A stretch of DNA of 64,000 bases. Origin: Vescimonas fastidiosa. GTDB lineage: Bacteria > Bacillota > Clostridia > Oscillospirales > Oscillospiraceae. Made by a program: the position numbers and the translations under genes. The stretch spans positions 372,001 to 436,000 of the forward strand of contig NZ_AP023415.1 in assembly GCF_018326305.1 (NCBI RefSeq), given 5' to 3'. Below, in pieces: positions 24,326-32,901 of the stretch (position 1 is the stretch's first letter; every line of letters begins with the position of its first letter). The notes below the pieces were generated by a model. It was not told the DNA's origin and made no database searches. It saw nothing but the letters and a program-made list of their open reading frames with translations.

Positions 24326-25041
24326 ACAAGTGGATGAAGAAGCTGACAGCGGCGCTTTGCGCCGCTGTTTTGATGTGCGGCATGGCGGTCACGGCCTACG
24401 CCGGGGGCGGTGAGGAATGGAGTGGGCTTGACCCGGCAGAGCCGCTGCCCACTGAAACCGTTAACCCCGGTGAAGGCTTCACCGAGGACGGCAATTTTGT
24501 GACCCGCGATCTGCTCTACGACAAGGCCACCAATAAGCAGTTCATCACGGTGCAGACCAGCGGCGGCAACACCTTTTACATCGTCATTGACTATGACAAG
24601 CCCACCGACGAGGACGGCGAGCAGTACCAGACCTACTTTTTGAACATGGTGGACGAGGCCGACCTGCTGGTGGCGATGCAGGCTGCGGGCGGTGCGCTGC
24701 CGGAGTGTGCCTGCGCGGACAAATGCGCCGTGGGTGCTATCAACACAGATTGTACCGTCTGCGCCGTGAATATGGGCGAGTGCCAGGGCAAGGCTCCCGA
24801 ACCTGTGCCTGTGGTAGAGCAGGAGCCTGACCCCGAGCCGGAGCAGCCCAAGAACAGCGGCGGGACGATCCTGCTTGTGCTGGCCGTGGCGGTCATTGGC
24901 GGCGTGGCTGGCTGGTATTTCAAGATCTATCGTCCCAAAAAGCAGCAGGCCGCCGACGCTGCGGAGGACTACGGCGACGATTACGACGATACCCCGCCTT
25001 GGGAGGACGAGGACGAAACGGAAAGCGAGGGCGAGGAATGA
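24322..25041 (+). CDS. DUF4366 / CD1107 family mobile element membrane protein
   Basis: 239 residues. Signal peptide (KKLTAALCAAVLMCGMAVTAYA), extracellular domain with TNKQFITVQTSGGNTFY, a cysteine cluster (CACADKC...CTVC...C) likely to be disulphide-bonded, Pro/Glu linker, a membrane helix near residue ~195 and an acidic tail. It is a standard member of the transfer operon. A surface or pore-associated role is inferred from topology. Confidence 0.88.
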   Translation: MNKWMKKLTAALCAAVLMCGMAVTAYAGGGEEWSGLDPAEPLPTETVNPGEGFTEDGNFVTRDLLYDKATNKQFITVQTSGGNTFYIVIDYDKPTDEDGEQYQTYFLNMVDEADLLVAMQAAGGALPECACADKCAVGAINTDCTVCAVNMGECQGKAPEPVPVVEQEPDPEPEQPKNSGGTILLVLAVAVIGGVAGWYFKIYRPKKQQAADAAEDYGDDYDDTPPWEDEDETESEGEE

Positions 25042-25223
25042 GATTTACCAACAGCCCCTATGAGGACTTTATGAAAGAAAAAAGCTACTTCAAGGACGTC
25101 CCGCCCAACCTGCCGCCCAAAGGCTCCCGCTGCGACGGTTGTCCCTACTGGCACGGGATCGGCTGTATGTTCTGCTACCGGGAACAGCTCAAGCCCAAGA
25201 CGGGAGAGAAAAATGAGCCGTGA
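25038..25223 (+). CDS. Small cysteine-rich ICE protein
   Basis: 61 residues; ATG overlaps the DUF4366 stop. Contains CDGCPYWHGIGCMFCYREQL, four Cys in a compact pattern that could bind zinc. Found at this operon position in related ICEs (recalled). Function unknown. It overlaps the next gene by 11 bases. Confidence 0.7.
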   Translation: MRFTNSPYEDFMKEKSYFKDVPPNLPPKGSRCDGCPYWHGIGCMFCYREQLKPKTGEKNEP

Positions 25224-25563
25224 ATTGACCCGGCAGGAAAAGGCGGCGATCCGCTCCCTTGTGAAGCGGTGGTGCGCCAACTATGACAAGGACGCTGGCT
25301 GCCTGCCGCTGGACTGCGAGTGCTATATGCTGGGCAAGTGCTGGACGGGCGCTTATTGCCGCTATTTTTGTTCGGCGGTGCTGCCTCTTGATCCGGTGCT
25401 GGAAAGGTCGCTGACCGTGGAGCGTATCACGGAAACCCGGCCTTGTCCCATCTGCGGCAGGGCCTTTCTCCCAGACGGGCGGCAGCGGTATTGTTCGACC
25501 GCTTGTGCCGGGACTGCCCTGCGGGAGCAGAAGCGGGCATATATGCGCCGCATGCGGAGATAG
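25213..25563 (+). CDS. Cysteine-rich VLP-type protein
   Basis: 116 residues with two cysteine modules: CANYDKDAGCLPLDCECYML...C...CRYFC in the first half, and a zinc-ribbon-like CPICGRAFLPDGRQRYCSTAC at the end. The KRAYMRRMRR tail is basic. This is the cysteine-rich VLP family of conjugative elements. DNA or RNA binding is likely but unproven. Confidence 0.8.
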   Translation: MSRELTRQEKAAIRSLVKRWCANYDKDAGCLPLDCECYMLGKCWTGAYCRYFCSAVLPLDPVLERSLTVERITETRPCPICGRAFLPDGRQRYCSTACAGTALREQKRAYMRRMRR

Positions 25564-25693
25564 TGCGTGGAAATTTAGCTCCGGGAAACGCCTGTATTTG
25601 CAAGGCTTTTCCGGGGCGCTTTTGGGGTGAGAGGTATGTTTTCCCGTTTACCCCTCTTTTTGCAAAAATGCTTTCCACATCCAAGCAACGCAA

Positions 25694-25716
25694 CTTTGGG
25701 ACATTTTGTCCCGAAG
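25694..25716. repeat. ICE palindrome site 7
   Basis: Arms CTTTGGGACA and TGTCCCGAAG around TTT, in the 174-base gap between the Cys-rich gene and the 25738 gene, 21 bases before that start codon. Confidence 0.88.
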
Positions 25717-25737
25717 TCCCGGCTGAAAGGAGGAATT

Positions 25738-26694
25738 ATGCCGAAATATTATGAGATCAGCGAGTCGGCGGCAAAGCGGGCAAAGGATATGAACAGCTAT
25801 TCCGACTATGCCCCCGGCTCGGCCACGGCGGGCTACCGGGCGATGGTGGATGAAGCCTATGCGCTGGCAGAGAGGCAGAAAGCGCGGGTCGATCCCATGT
25901 ACCATGATAAAATCGACGCCCTTGTTGACCGCTACGCCCGCAGGCTGGCGGAAAACCTCAATGAGCGCAACGCCATTGATGCCCGTGTGCCGTCTATTCT
26001 AATCACCGGGGGCGGCAATTTCCCCGTGGCGAAAAAGGCCAAGCAGAACGCCGCCCGGGATCGCAACTACGGCGAGTACGCTGAAATTGAAAAGCTGCTG
26101 GATAAGATCCGTTCCACAGGCCGGGGCGGGATCAGCGCCGACGATGACCTTGCCGTGGAAAAGCTCACGAAAAAGCTGGAGGGAATGGAGTCCCAGCAGG
26201 CTATGATGAAAGCGGTCAATGCCTACTACCGCAAGCACAAGACGCTGGAGGGCTGCCCTGAACTGACGGCGGAGCAGGTGGAAAAGGTCAAGGCGGCCAT
26301 GTCCCAAGACTGGCGCAAAGACCCCGTTCCGTTTCCGTCCTATCTGCTCACCAACAATAACGCCAATATCCGCCGTGTGCGCCAGCGCATCGAGGAGCTG
26401 AGCCACAAGGCGGAGTTTGTGGGCTGGACATTCCCCGGCGGTGAGGCCAATGTCAACGAGGCGGAGAACCGCTTGCAGCTCATTTTTGCGGAAAAGCCGG
26501 ACGCCGATACCCGGCAGGCGCTCAAAAGCGAGGGCTTCAAGTGGGCGCCCAGCCAAGGGGCATGGCAGCGGCAGCTCAATCAGAACGCCATCCGAGCCGC
26601 TGCAAGGCTGGACTTTCTGCGCCCGGAGGACGGCAAAAGCCCCTATCAGCTCCAGCCCTTTGCAAAACGGGCGGAGAAAGATGTATCACGGTGA
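25738..26694 (+). CDS. Conserved ICE protein, DNA-processing associated (unknown function)
   Basis: 318 residues; AAAGGAGG upstream. Lys/Arg-rich helical protein; the C-terminal part has EKPDADTRQALKSEGFKWAP followed by GAWQRQLN, a segment that recurs in phage and ICE proteins of unknown function. The middle contains GGISADDDLAVEKLTKKLEG. In related ICEs a topoisomerase and a large helicase-methyltransferase usually follow DUF4366. They are absent here, so the operon may have lost them. Confidence 0.65.
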   Translation: MPKYYEISESAAKRAKDMNSYSDYAPGSATAGYRAMVDEAYALAERQKARVDPMYHDKIDALVDRYARRLAENLNERNAIDARVPSILITGGGNFPVAKKAKQNAARDRNYGEYAEIEKLLDKIRSTGRGGISADDDLAVEKLTKKLEGMESQQAMMKAVNAYYRKHKTLEGCPELTAEQVEKVKAAMSQDWRKDPVPFPSYLLTNNNANIRRVRQRIEELSHKAEFVGWTFPGGEANVNEAENRLQLIFAEKPDADTRQALKSEGFKWAPSQGAWQRQLNQNAIRAAARLDFLRPEDGKSPYQLQPFAKRAEKDVSR

Positions 26695-26703
26695 GGATGG
26701 TAT

Positions 26704-27282
26704 ATGGACAAAAACCAAGGCTATGAGATCATAAAGGCCGTCATGCTGGAAAACGGCAGGGGCTTTGCGCTGGGGCATCATCCTACCGCTCCCTCGCCCT
26801 ATGTCACATGGGCTTGCTATGATGACAGGGACGGCCAGCGGCAGTATGAATGGGGGCATTACGGCAGTGACCGTGCCGCTCTGGAACAGGATTTTACGGC
26901 GCGGGTGAAGGAGTACCAGCGTCTTTACAATGTCGGTGTCAGGCAGACCGAGGCTCCCGGCCTTTACAAGTATTATTCTACCCAGCGCCCCGTGGACATG
27001 GGGACATTCCCCAAGCCGCCCCGCAACGCCCCGGATGAGATCGTCAACTACGATCAGCGCGTCCCGGTTGAAAATGGGTCGTTTCTGGCGTGGGGGCATC
27101 TGACCTACACACGGCCATTGACGAAACGGCAGACGTCTGACTATGAGCTGCGGCCTGCACCTGACAATCCCGACAGGCCCCGTTCGATCCGGGAGCAGAT
27201 GAAAACCGCCGCAAAGCTGGCCGAGGCTGACCGGGGCCAAGCGGCCCCAAAGAAAAATGCCCCTGACCGGGGCGACAGATAG
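26704..27282 (+). CDS. Conserved ICE protein (YodL-like region)
   Basis: 192 residues starting MDKNQGYEIIKAVMLENGRG. Contains WACYDDRDGQRQYEWGHYG and GLYKYYSTQRPVDMGTFPK, a phrase common in accessory proteins of Firmicutes conjugative elements that also carry YodL domains. The C-terminus is basic. Ten bases after the preceding gene, it is probably co-transcribed with mobC. Function unknown. Confidence 0.6.
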   Translation: MDKNQGYEIIKAVMLENGRGFALGHHPTAPSPYVTWACYDDRDGQRQYEWGHYGSDRAALEQDFTARVKEYQRLYNVGVRQTEAPGLYKYYSTQRPVDMGTFPKPPRNAPDEIVNYDQRVPVENGSFLAWGHLTYTRPLTKRQTSDYELRPAPDNPDRPRSIREQMKTAAKLAEADRGQAAPKKNAPDRGDR

Positions 27283-27292
27283 GAGGACATTT

Positions 27293-27466
27293 ATGGATCA
27301 GGAACACAATCCCAACAAGAACGCCGAGCATTTTATGGAGCAGAACGGGAACATGATCGACGGCATCATCAACAATCTGCCTGTGCCGCCCCGGTCAGAA
27401 AAGCCGCTGGATAAGGTGCGGGAACACCCGCCCAAGCGCCGCAGCCGGGAGCGTGAGGAGCGTTGA
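27293..27466 (+). CDS. Small DUF4316-like protein
   Basis: 57 residues with the signature NMIDGIINN near the middle, seen in DUF4316 proteins. Strongly charged C-terminus (PPKRRSREREER). AGGAGG upstream. Its stop overlaps the TTG start of mobC (TTGA), indicating coupled translation. Confidence 0.65.
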   Translation: MDQEHNPNKNAEHFMEQNGNMIDGIINNLPVPPRSEKPLDKVREHPPKRRSREREER

Positions 27467-27807
27467 CAAAAAAGCGCGTCCGCAGCGTCCCCATCTATGT
27501 GTGGGTACGGCCTGACGAGCTGGAGGTCATTCGGGAGCGCATGGCCGAGGCGGGCATCCGCAACATGAGCGCCTATATCCGAAAAATGGCGCTGGGCGGC
27601 TATGTGCTCCACGTTGACCTTGAACCCGTCAAGGAGCTTGTGTCGCTCCAGCGGCGCTGTGCAAACAATCTCAATCAGGCGGCCGTCCATGCCAACACCT
27701 ACGGCATCTACCCCTCGGAGATCGCGGCGCTCCAAAAGGACTATGCCGACCTTTGGGAGCCGTTGTCCGAACTGCTGAAAAAGCTGTCAAAGATTGTTTC
27801 TTTATAA
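27463..27807 (+). CDS. MobC-type relaxosome accessory protein
   Basis: 114 residues from TTG 27463. VWVRPDELEVIRERMAEAG and NMSAYIRKMALGG form a ribbon-helix-helix-like N-terminus, followed by the MobC helix region CANNLNQAAVHANTYG. MobC proteins bind at oriT and help the relaxase open the strands. The relaxase gene is now 2.3 kb away because a DUF262-HEPN cassette and CD1845 lie between. Confidence 0.9.
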   Translation: MTKKRVRSVPIYVWVRPDELEVIRERMAEAGIRNMSAYIRKMALGGYVLHVDLEPVKELVSLQRRCANNLNQAAVHANTYGIYPSEIAALQKDYADLWEPLSELLKKLSKIVSL

Positions 27808-27838
27808 AAAGGGGCAGGAAATAATCCTGCCCCTTTTT
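27806..27838. terminator. Bidirectional terminator
   Basis: AAAAAGGGGCAGGA with its complement around a 5-base loop. It closes the mobC operon and, on the minus strand, overlaps the stop of the HEPN gene. Confidence 0.9.
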
Positions 27839-28487
27839 AGCTATCTTTTTTGCAGTAGTTTAGGCTTGAAATATACGTTGAGAAAAGGGAAAGCATTTCA
27901 TCAATACACTTAGTGATACAACTAATGAAAGTTTCGACATCTTTTTGCGTCACAGTAATGCTGTTTTCTCCATGTGCGATGGAATTTCGATACCAAACTA
28001 ATTTTTCAATAGTAGGCTTTTGCTGGTCTAGCACGGGAGAAACTGAAATTTCAAAGTAAGAAAGCATTTTCGATAATTGCTTAAAATTTAAGTTGGAATT
28101 TGCCGAAACAACGCTTCTATCAATATGTACTCCTGTTTTTTGTGATGCCAAAAATTCGTTCAAAAACCGTGACTGTTGGTCTGTCGAACAATTTCCTTGC
28201 AAATATGAAAACCTTTTTCTGTTGTCTAATAATAAAACGTGATTGGCAGCATCTTGATATGAAAGACTTATTTCATTGAGGTAGTCAACCAGTAGTTTCA
28301 TTGATGCGACACAAAAGCCTTCCCAATGCGAATAAATCATCGGAATACAAAACTTCCAAAATAAAGGGTAATGCGATCTGAAAGAAGGGTAAGTATATAG
28401 AAAGGGGATTTTCTTGCAAAACTCAAGTTCAGTAATTCGCCATTCTCGCTCTGCTACCAACAGACATTGTAATTCGTGCTCTGTCAT
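27837..28487 (-). CDS. MAE_28990/MAE_18760-like HEPN nuclease protein
   Basis: 216 residues, AT-rich. N-terminal LLVAEREWRITELE and IPMIYSHWEGFCVASMKLLVDYL match the MAE_28990 HEPN family. WYRNSIAHGEN near residue ~165 supplies the catalytic RNxxxH motif of HEPN RNases. It overlaps the DUF262 gene by 4 bases (ATGA), so the two are made together. In this family the HEPN subunit is probably the toxic RNase, with the DUF262 protein as sensor or partner (inference). Confidence 0.8.
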   Translation of the reverse strand: MTEHELQCLLVAEREWRITELEFCKKIPFLYTYPSFRSHYPLFWKFCIPMIYSHWEGFCVASMKLLVDYLNEISLSYQDAANHVLLLDNRKRFSYLQGNCSTDQQSRFLNEFLASQKTGVHIDRSVVSANSNLNFKQLSKMLSYFEISVSPVLDQQKPTIEKLVWYRNSIAHGENSITVTQKDVETFISCITKCIDEMLSLFSTYISSLNYCKKDS

Positions 28488-29548
28488 TCTGCATCATCCA
28501 AAAGAATTTTTCTTGCAATGATCAACTTGTTATTTATTGCGCTAGGATTGCTACTTGCTGCACCGGCATACTTTTTGAAATCTGCATTTTCGCGAAGTTC
28601 AGCGACACGACTCACAAATGTATCGGTTGCAATCGCACGATAATTCTTAGATGTAGTTGCTAATGATAGGAAAATAGAGTCGAACATACTAGTTGAGAGA
28701 TTTAACCGTGATAGCTTAAATATGTCACATCCCGCAGGCTGTAGGTAAGTGCAGATTTCCTCAAAAACTTGCTTTGTCTTTTCAATTTTTTCAACATCGG
28801 GAGTTTCACATTGCTTTTTCATAATCTTATCAAAGAAGTCTTCAATAACCTTCTCTGTGAACTCCGCACGGAAATTGTATAGTGAGAAAAAGCGTAGGAA
28901 TAGTTCCTCATACATCATTTTTTCTCTTGCATCGTCAGAAATGTTTACCAAAGCTCTATATATAGGATTATTTGAGCACTTATTTATGGTAGCGCTGAAA
29001 TACTTATAGTTAGCAAATCCACGGAAAATACAGTTTCGTATCTCTTGACGGGTTAAACCTTCACCACCTGTATTAAGTCGTTTGAACAACTCATATCGCA
29101 TCTCAAAATGGCTGTCTTTTTGTATAATTTCGACTCTACAAGGAGTTCTTTTGATTGTCAATTTTAAGTCCAAAGGTAGCGTCTCTATTGTTAAGCCTTC
29201 CAATTCTGGAACAATACTACCCGGCTTTAATACTAAATGATTTTTGCTCTCATCCTTTAACTCTCCAAAGAAGGAAAGGACAGTCGAAACTCGTTGCAAT
29301 CCATCTATTAACTCCCAAGTGCCATCTGAGTTAGTCGCTACGAAGATAGAAGGGAACGGGATTCCTAGTAAAATGGACTCAATAAAATCAGTTTGCCGCT
29401 GCTTGTCCCAACGGAAGGCCCGCTGATATTCTGGTGAAATAATGATCTCTTCATCCTTATACATATTGATGATTTCACCAAAAGACATATCCACTCTGTC
29501 AGATTTAATATCTTGCCTATATTGGGAGATTCTGTCGTTAATATCCAT
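28484..29548 (-). CDS. DUF262 domain protein (ParB-like/GmrSD-related)
   Basis: 354 residues from ATG 29548, after GGAGGAG. ISPEYQRAFRWDKQRQTDFI, then LLGIPFPSIFVAT and LIDGLQRVSTVLSFF are the DUF262 core (the DGQQR-like motif here reads DGLQR). The rest is helical, with RLNTGGEGLTRQEIRNC. DUF262 occurs in the GmrS part of modified-DNA restriction enzymes and in other defence genes; it binds or hydrolyses nucleotides. A strong promoter lies upstream and the HEPN gene downstream, giving a self-contained two-gene cargo. Confidence 0.85.
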   Translation of the reverse strand: MDINDRISQYRQDIKSDRVDMSFGEIINMYKDEEIIISPEYQRAFRWDKQRQTDFIESILLGIPFPSIFVATNSDGTWELIDGLQRVSTVLSFFGELKDESKNHLVLKPGSIVPELEGLTIETLPLDLKLTIKRTPCRVEIIQKDSHFEMRYELFKRLNTGGEGLTRQEIRNCIFRGFANYKYFSATINKCSNNPIYRALVNISDDAREKMMYEELFLRFFSLYNFRAEFTEKVIEDFFDKIMKKQCETPDVEKIEKTKQVFEEICTYLQPAGCDIFKLSRLNLSTSMFDSIFLSLATTSKNYRAIATDTFVSRVAELRENADFKKYAGAASSNPSAINNKLIIARKILLDDAE

Positions 29549-29587
29549 ACAAACTCCTCCGAAAAGATTATTCTCCAAGTTGCTTTA

Positions 29588-29616
29588 ATATTACCGCACA
29601 ATATATAGAAAGTCAA
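29588..29616 (-). promoter_or_regulatory. Promoter of the DUF262-HEPN pair
   Basis: On the minus strand TTGACT, 17 bases, TAATAT, 40 bases before the DUF262 ATG. Confidence 0.75.
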
Positions 29617-29678
29617 TCTGAGGATTCTTGGGGAAAATGATCCTTATTAGGGGGCATCTACTCCCAAAGCGGTGAAAG

Positions 29679-29717
29679 CTCGACATCCTTGTGTGCCTAT
29701 TTTCCCAGCGGTATAAT
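29679..29717 (+). promoter_or_regulatory. Promoter of the CD1845-relaxase operon with upstream TCGACATCC
   Basis: TTGTGT, 17 bases, TATAAT. The bases TCGACATCC directly before the -35 box recur at the same distance in front of the recombinase promoter at 35.9 kb. Confidence 0.65.
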
Positions 29718-29765
29718 ATGGGTAGAAGGACTGACCAACCCGATTTTTTGATGGAGGTAGCTGCT

Positions 29766-30053
29766 ATGATCGTTCTCAAAATCCTTGCCGCCCCCGTGAT
29801 GGTGGCGCTGTCCCTGCTGGCCGCTATGGTCACATTCCTGTTCTGCGTGGCGTCCGCCGTGTGTGAGCTGGGCTGCATTGTGCTGACGCTGCTCTCCGTC
29901 ATCCTGTTCATTGGTGGGCAGACGGTGGGCGGTGTGGTGTGCCTCGTCCTTGCGTTCCTCGTTTCTCCCTTTGGCGTTCCCGCCATCGCTGAGTGGCTGG
30001 TGGACAAGCTGCACTCGGCCAAGTTCGCCCTGCGGGATTTCATCACCGGCTGA
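29766..30053 (+). CDS. CD1845-like small membrane protein
   Basis: 95 residues; ATG 29766 with GGAGG eight bases upstream. About three hydrophobic segments (VMVALSLLAAMVTFLF, LTLLSVILFIGG, VCLVLAFLVSPFG) and a short charged tail. Small proteins of this type precede the relaxase gene in the CTn/ICE family. The role is unknown. Palindrome site 8 begins three bases after the stop. Confidence 0.75.
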   Translation: MIVLKILAAPVMVALSLLAAMVTFLFCVASAVCELGCIVLTLLSVILFIGGQTVGGVVCLVLAFLVSPFGVPAIAEWLVDKLHSAKFALRDFITG

Positions 30054-30055
30054 TA

Positions 30056-30078
30056 CTTCGGGACAAAATGTCCCAAAG
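30056..30078. repeat. ICE palindrome site 8
   Basis: Arms CTTCGGGACA and TGTCCCAAAG around AAA, between the CD1845-like gene and the relaxase gene. Confidence 0.85.
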
Positions 30079-30136
30079 CTGAAACGACGGCGGCTGACCA
30101 CAGCCGCCGTTTGTCATATCGGAAGGAGGGCTGCCT

Positions 30137-31561
30137 ACGGCCACGACCTACTACAAGAAGCACAAAATCAGCAAGGGCGAAACCATCGCGCAGTCCTTGA
30201 AAGAGCGGTTTGACTATGGGCAAAACCCGGACAAGACCGAGGGCGGCGAGTTGATCTCGTCCTACGGCTGCGACCACATGACCGCCGATGCCGAGTTCCT
30301 ACTAAGCAAGGCCAAGTACAAGGCCGTCACAGGCCGGGAGCAGCGGCGGGATGCCGATGTGCTGTGCTATCAGATCCGCCAGTCATTCAAGCCCGGGGAG
30401 ATCACGCCGGAGGAGGCCAACCGCATCGGCTATGAAACGGCGATGCGCTGGACAAAGGGCAAATACGCCTTTTTTATTGCCACCCACACGGACAAGGCAC
30501 ACATCCACAATCACATTTATTACAATTCGACCTCGCTGGACTGCACCCGGAAATTTCGGGATTTCATCGGATCTGGCCGTGCGCTGCGGCGGCTCTCTGA
30601 CCGCATTTGCCTTGAAAATGATCTGTCCGTCATTACCAATCCCAAACTGCACAGCAAGGGACGCTTTCTCCATTATGGGGCGTGGCTGGGGACGGATCGG
30701 CAGCCCTCGTACAAGGAGCAGTTACGGCTTGCCATTAATGAAGCTCTTGCCAAACGCCCCGCCGACTTTGACGCTTTTCTCCGGCTCATGGAGGCATCCG
30801 GCTACACGGTCAAGCATGGGCGCGGCGGTACGATCTCTTTTCTTGTTCCGGGGCAGAAGCGGGCAACCCGGCTGCGGGCGTCCACCCTCGGGGACGGCTA
30901 CGATCCCGAGGACATCAAGGCGGTTATCGCTGGGGAGCGTCCAATCCCGGAGCAGCCTGTTTCTGCGCCTGCTGCCCCTCGCCGTGTCAATCTGATTGTT
31001 GATATACAGGAGCGCCTGCGTTCTGGCAAAGGTGCGGCCTATGCACGGTGGGCAAAGGTCTATAACCTTAAACAAATGGCGGCGGCACTTCAATTCATGC
31101 AGGAGCAGAATATCACCGAGTATGACCAGCTCTCCGCAAAGGCCGAGGACGCCGTTGCTTGTTTCCATACGCTGACGGAACAGCTTCGACAGACCGAGGC
31201 CGACCTTTCCCATACCTCTGAACTGATGGGAGCCGTGGTGCAGTACGCCAAGACCCGCCCGGTGTTCGATGGGTACAAGGCCGCAAAGTACAGCCGAAAA
31301 TATCTTGCCGAGCATGAGGCGGAGCTGGCGGACTACCGAGCAGCCAAGGCTGCGATGGGAGAGCTGCTGGACGGAGAGAAGTTGCCCAAGATGGCAGAGC
31401 TAAAAGGAAAACGCCGCCAACTGGCGGCGCGGAAAAAGGCACTCTACGCTGACTACCGAACGGCACAGGAGCAAATGCGGCAGGCCGTGGCGGTCAAGGC
31501 CAATATTGATCATCTGCTGGGCGTCACGGACGGCCAACACAAAAAGGAACAGGAGCGATAA
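30137..31561 (+). CDS. Relaxase/mobilization nuclease
   Basis: About 474 residues. The coding pattern reaches back to ATTYYKKHKISKGETIAQSL, well before the first usual start (TTG 30197). At the right distance after GGAAGGAGG the codon is ACG (30137), with CTG at 30131 as alternative. Relaxase core: YGCDHMTADAEFLLSKAK, then the three-His metal motif AHIHNHIYYNSTSLD. A coiled-coil C-terminal half follows. It nicks oriT and leads the strand into the recipient. The unusual start may lower expression. Confidence 0.88.
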   Translation, partial: TATTYYKKHKISKGETIAQSLKERFDYGQNPDKTEGGELISSYGCDHMTADAEFLLSKAKYKAVTGREQRRDADVLCYQIRQSFKPGEITPEEANRIGYETAMRWTKGKYAFFIATHTDKAHIHNHIYYNSTSLDCTRKFRDFIGSGRALRRLSDRICLENDLSVITNPKLHSKGRFLHYGAWLGTDRQPSYKEQLRLAINEALAKRPADFDAFLRLMEASGYTVKHGRGGTISFLVPGQKRATRLRASTLGDGYDPEDIKAVIAGERPIPEQPVSAPAAPRRVNLIVDIQERLRSGKGAAYARWAKVYNLKQMAAALQFMQEQNITEYDQLSAKAEDAVACFHTLTEQLRQTEADLSHTSELMGAVVQYAKTRPVFDGYKAAKYSRKYLAEHEAELADYRAAKAAMGELLDGEKLPKMAELKGKRRQLAARKKALYADYRTAQEQMRQAVAVKANIDHLLGVTDGQHKKEQER

Positions 31562-31583
31562 GCGACAGTGACGCAGACAATTA

Positions 31584-31606
31584 CTTTGGGACAAAATGTC
31601 CCAAAG
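31584..31606. repeat. ICE palindrome site 9
   Basis: Perfect copy of the consensus (CTTTGGGACA, AAA, TGTCCCAAAG), 22 bases after the relaxase stop. A small hairpin TTGGGGA/TCCCCAA follows at about 31613-31629. Confidence 0.9.
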
Positions 31607-31744
31607 CCGGGTTTGGGGAGGCTCCCCAACAAGCGTTTTTGCAGCCCGCCGGGATGCAAAAATAGCAAGTGTGGCTACACTTGCCCTGCTTGCCGTTAGT
31701 GCGTTCCCCAGAAACCCCACGAAAAACGGAGGCAGCGCCGTTTC

Positions 31745-32116
31745 TTACGCTTCCTCCGTTTCTCTGGCTTTTTGTATTCCCTCTGCGGTAGCTTCCATGA
31801 TCGTCAATTCATTTTCGTCCATTGTGTTTAGCATCCTGTCAATGTGCTGGCGGCAATCACTTTCTTCATTCTGCTTGTCAGGATAGAAGAATTGATCGAC
31901 GGAAATATCCAGTAGAGTGACGATTTTATAAAAGGTATTCAAGCTCGGATGTTGACCACGATTTTCAAAATACATAATGGAACGAGGTGTACGGTCAACG
32001 AGCTGCGCGAGGTACTCCTGTGTCCAGCCTTTGGCTTCTCTTTTGCGCTTGATCTCCCGACCTAAAGCATGGAAGTCAAGCCGTCGTTCGTCTTGGTACA
32101 TTCTCATATCACCCAT
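31745..32116 (-). CDS. XRE-family regulator
   Basis: Up to 123 residues; the start could be ATG 32116, 32107 or 32101, the last having the better ribosome site (GGGTGAT). Helix-turn-helix GWTQEYLAQLVDRTPRSIMY, then NTFYKIVTLLDISVDQFFYP as in Clostridia SinR/Xre-like repressors. The C-terminal acidic tail could mediate dimer contacts. It faces the relaxase operon and may control ICE genes (inference). Confidence 0.85.
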   Translation of the reverse strand: MGDMRMYQDERRLDFHALGREIKRKREAKGWTQEYLAQLVDRTPRSIMYFENRGQHPSLNTFYKIVTLLDISVDQFFYPDKQNEESDCRQHIDRMLNTMDENELTIMEATAEGIQKARETEEA

Positions 32117-32223
32117 ATATTATTCTACATTTCGGGTTTGATTATGAGAACGAAACGATGTTTTATGTTTGGTAGTATTTAATTTCATATCCGTGCGTAA
32201 GGACGCGAGAATGGAGTTCGCTC

Positions 32224-32270
32224 TTGACAATCTAACGATTGTTAGGTACAATATTTCTAACAGTTGTTAG
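32224..32270 (+). promoter_or_regulatory. TetR promoter with two palindromic operators
   Basis: TTGACA (32224), 17 bases, TACAAT (32247). CTAACGATTGTTAG lies in the spacer (32232-32245) and CTAACAGTTGTTAG just after the -10 box (32257-32270). Operators 25 bases apart overlapping the promoter indicate tight self-repression by the TetR protein. Confidence 0.85.
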
Positions 32271-32289
32271 GTCGAGGAGGGATTTAACA

Positions 32290-32901
32290 ATGAATGAAAC
32301 AAGAGAACGCATACTAGAGGTGTCCTTATCCCTGTTTTCGGAATATGGATTTTCCGCTGTTTCTATCCGAGATATATGTAAAATGGTAAGCATCAAGGAA
32401 AGCACAATTTATTATCACTTCAAGAATAAGTACGCAATTTTTGAAGAACTATTATACCGATTTCAGAGTAAGGCCGATAGCATGATGGGCCATCTTACAT
32501 CACAAATATCCAGTGAAACAAACACCTTTGGTGATAATTTTTATTTTGAAATTTGCAACCACTTTTTTGAACATTATCTTATGGACGAGTTTTGCAATAA
32601 GATAATGCGCATAATGCAGATCGAGCAATTCAATAATGAGGAAGTTCAAAAGATATATAAACATTGGATGTTCGCAGAGCCTTTGAAATTCCAGAGCAGT
32701 ATATTTCAAAGGCTTATGGACATCGGGATCATGGAGAAAGCGGATAGCGAATATATGGCAATCAAGTATTATGCCCCGATTTTTTTCTTTGCCCAAAAGT
32801 GGCTTTTATGCGGAAAACTGTCCGAGGAAAATAAGGCGGCCTTTCGCAAAGATGCCTATCAGCATATCCATGTGTTTTTTTCTGAAATGGGGGGAGTATA
32901 A
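32290..32901 (+). CDS. TetR-family transcriptional regulator
   Basis: 203 residues. N-terminal helix-turn-helix FSEYGFSAVSIRDICKMVSI followed by KESTIYYHFKNKYAIFEELL, diagnostic for TetR. The C-terminal ligand domain has aromatic-rich helices. It is preceded by its own operator-bearing promoter and followed by an SDR gene one base after the stop, so the pair forms a two-gene autoregulated operon. The inducer is unknown, perhaps the substrate of the SDR enzyme. Confidence 0.92.
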   Translation: MNETRERILEVSLSLFSEYGFSAVSIRDICKMVSIKESTIYYHFKNKYAIFEELLYRFQSKADSMMGHLTSQISSETNTFGDNFYFEICNHFFEHYLMDEFCNKIMRIMQIEQFNNEEVQKIYKHWMFAEPLKFQSSIFQRLMDIGIMEKADSEYMAIKYYAPIFFFAQKWLLCGKLSEENKAAFRKDAYQHIHVFFSEMGGV

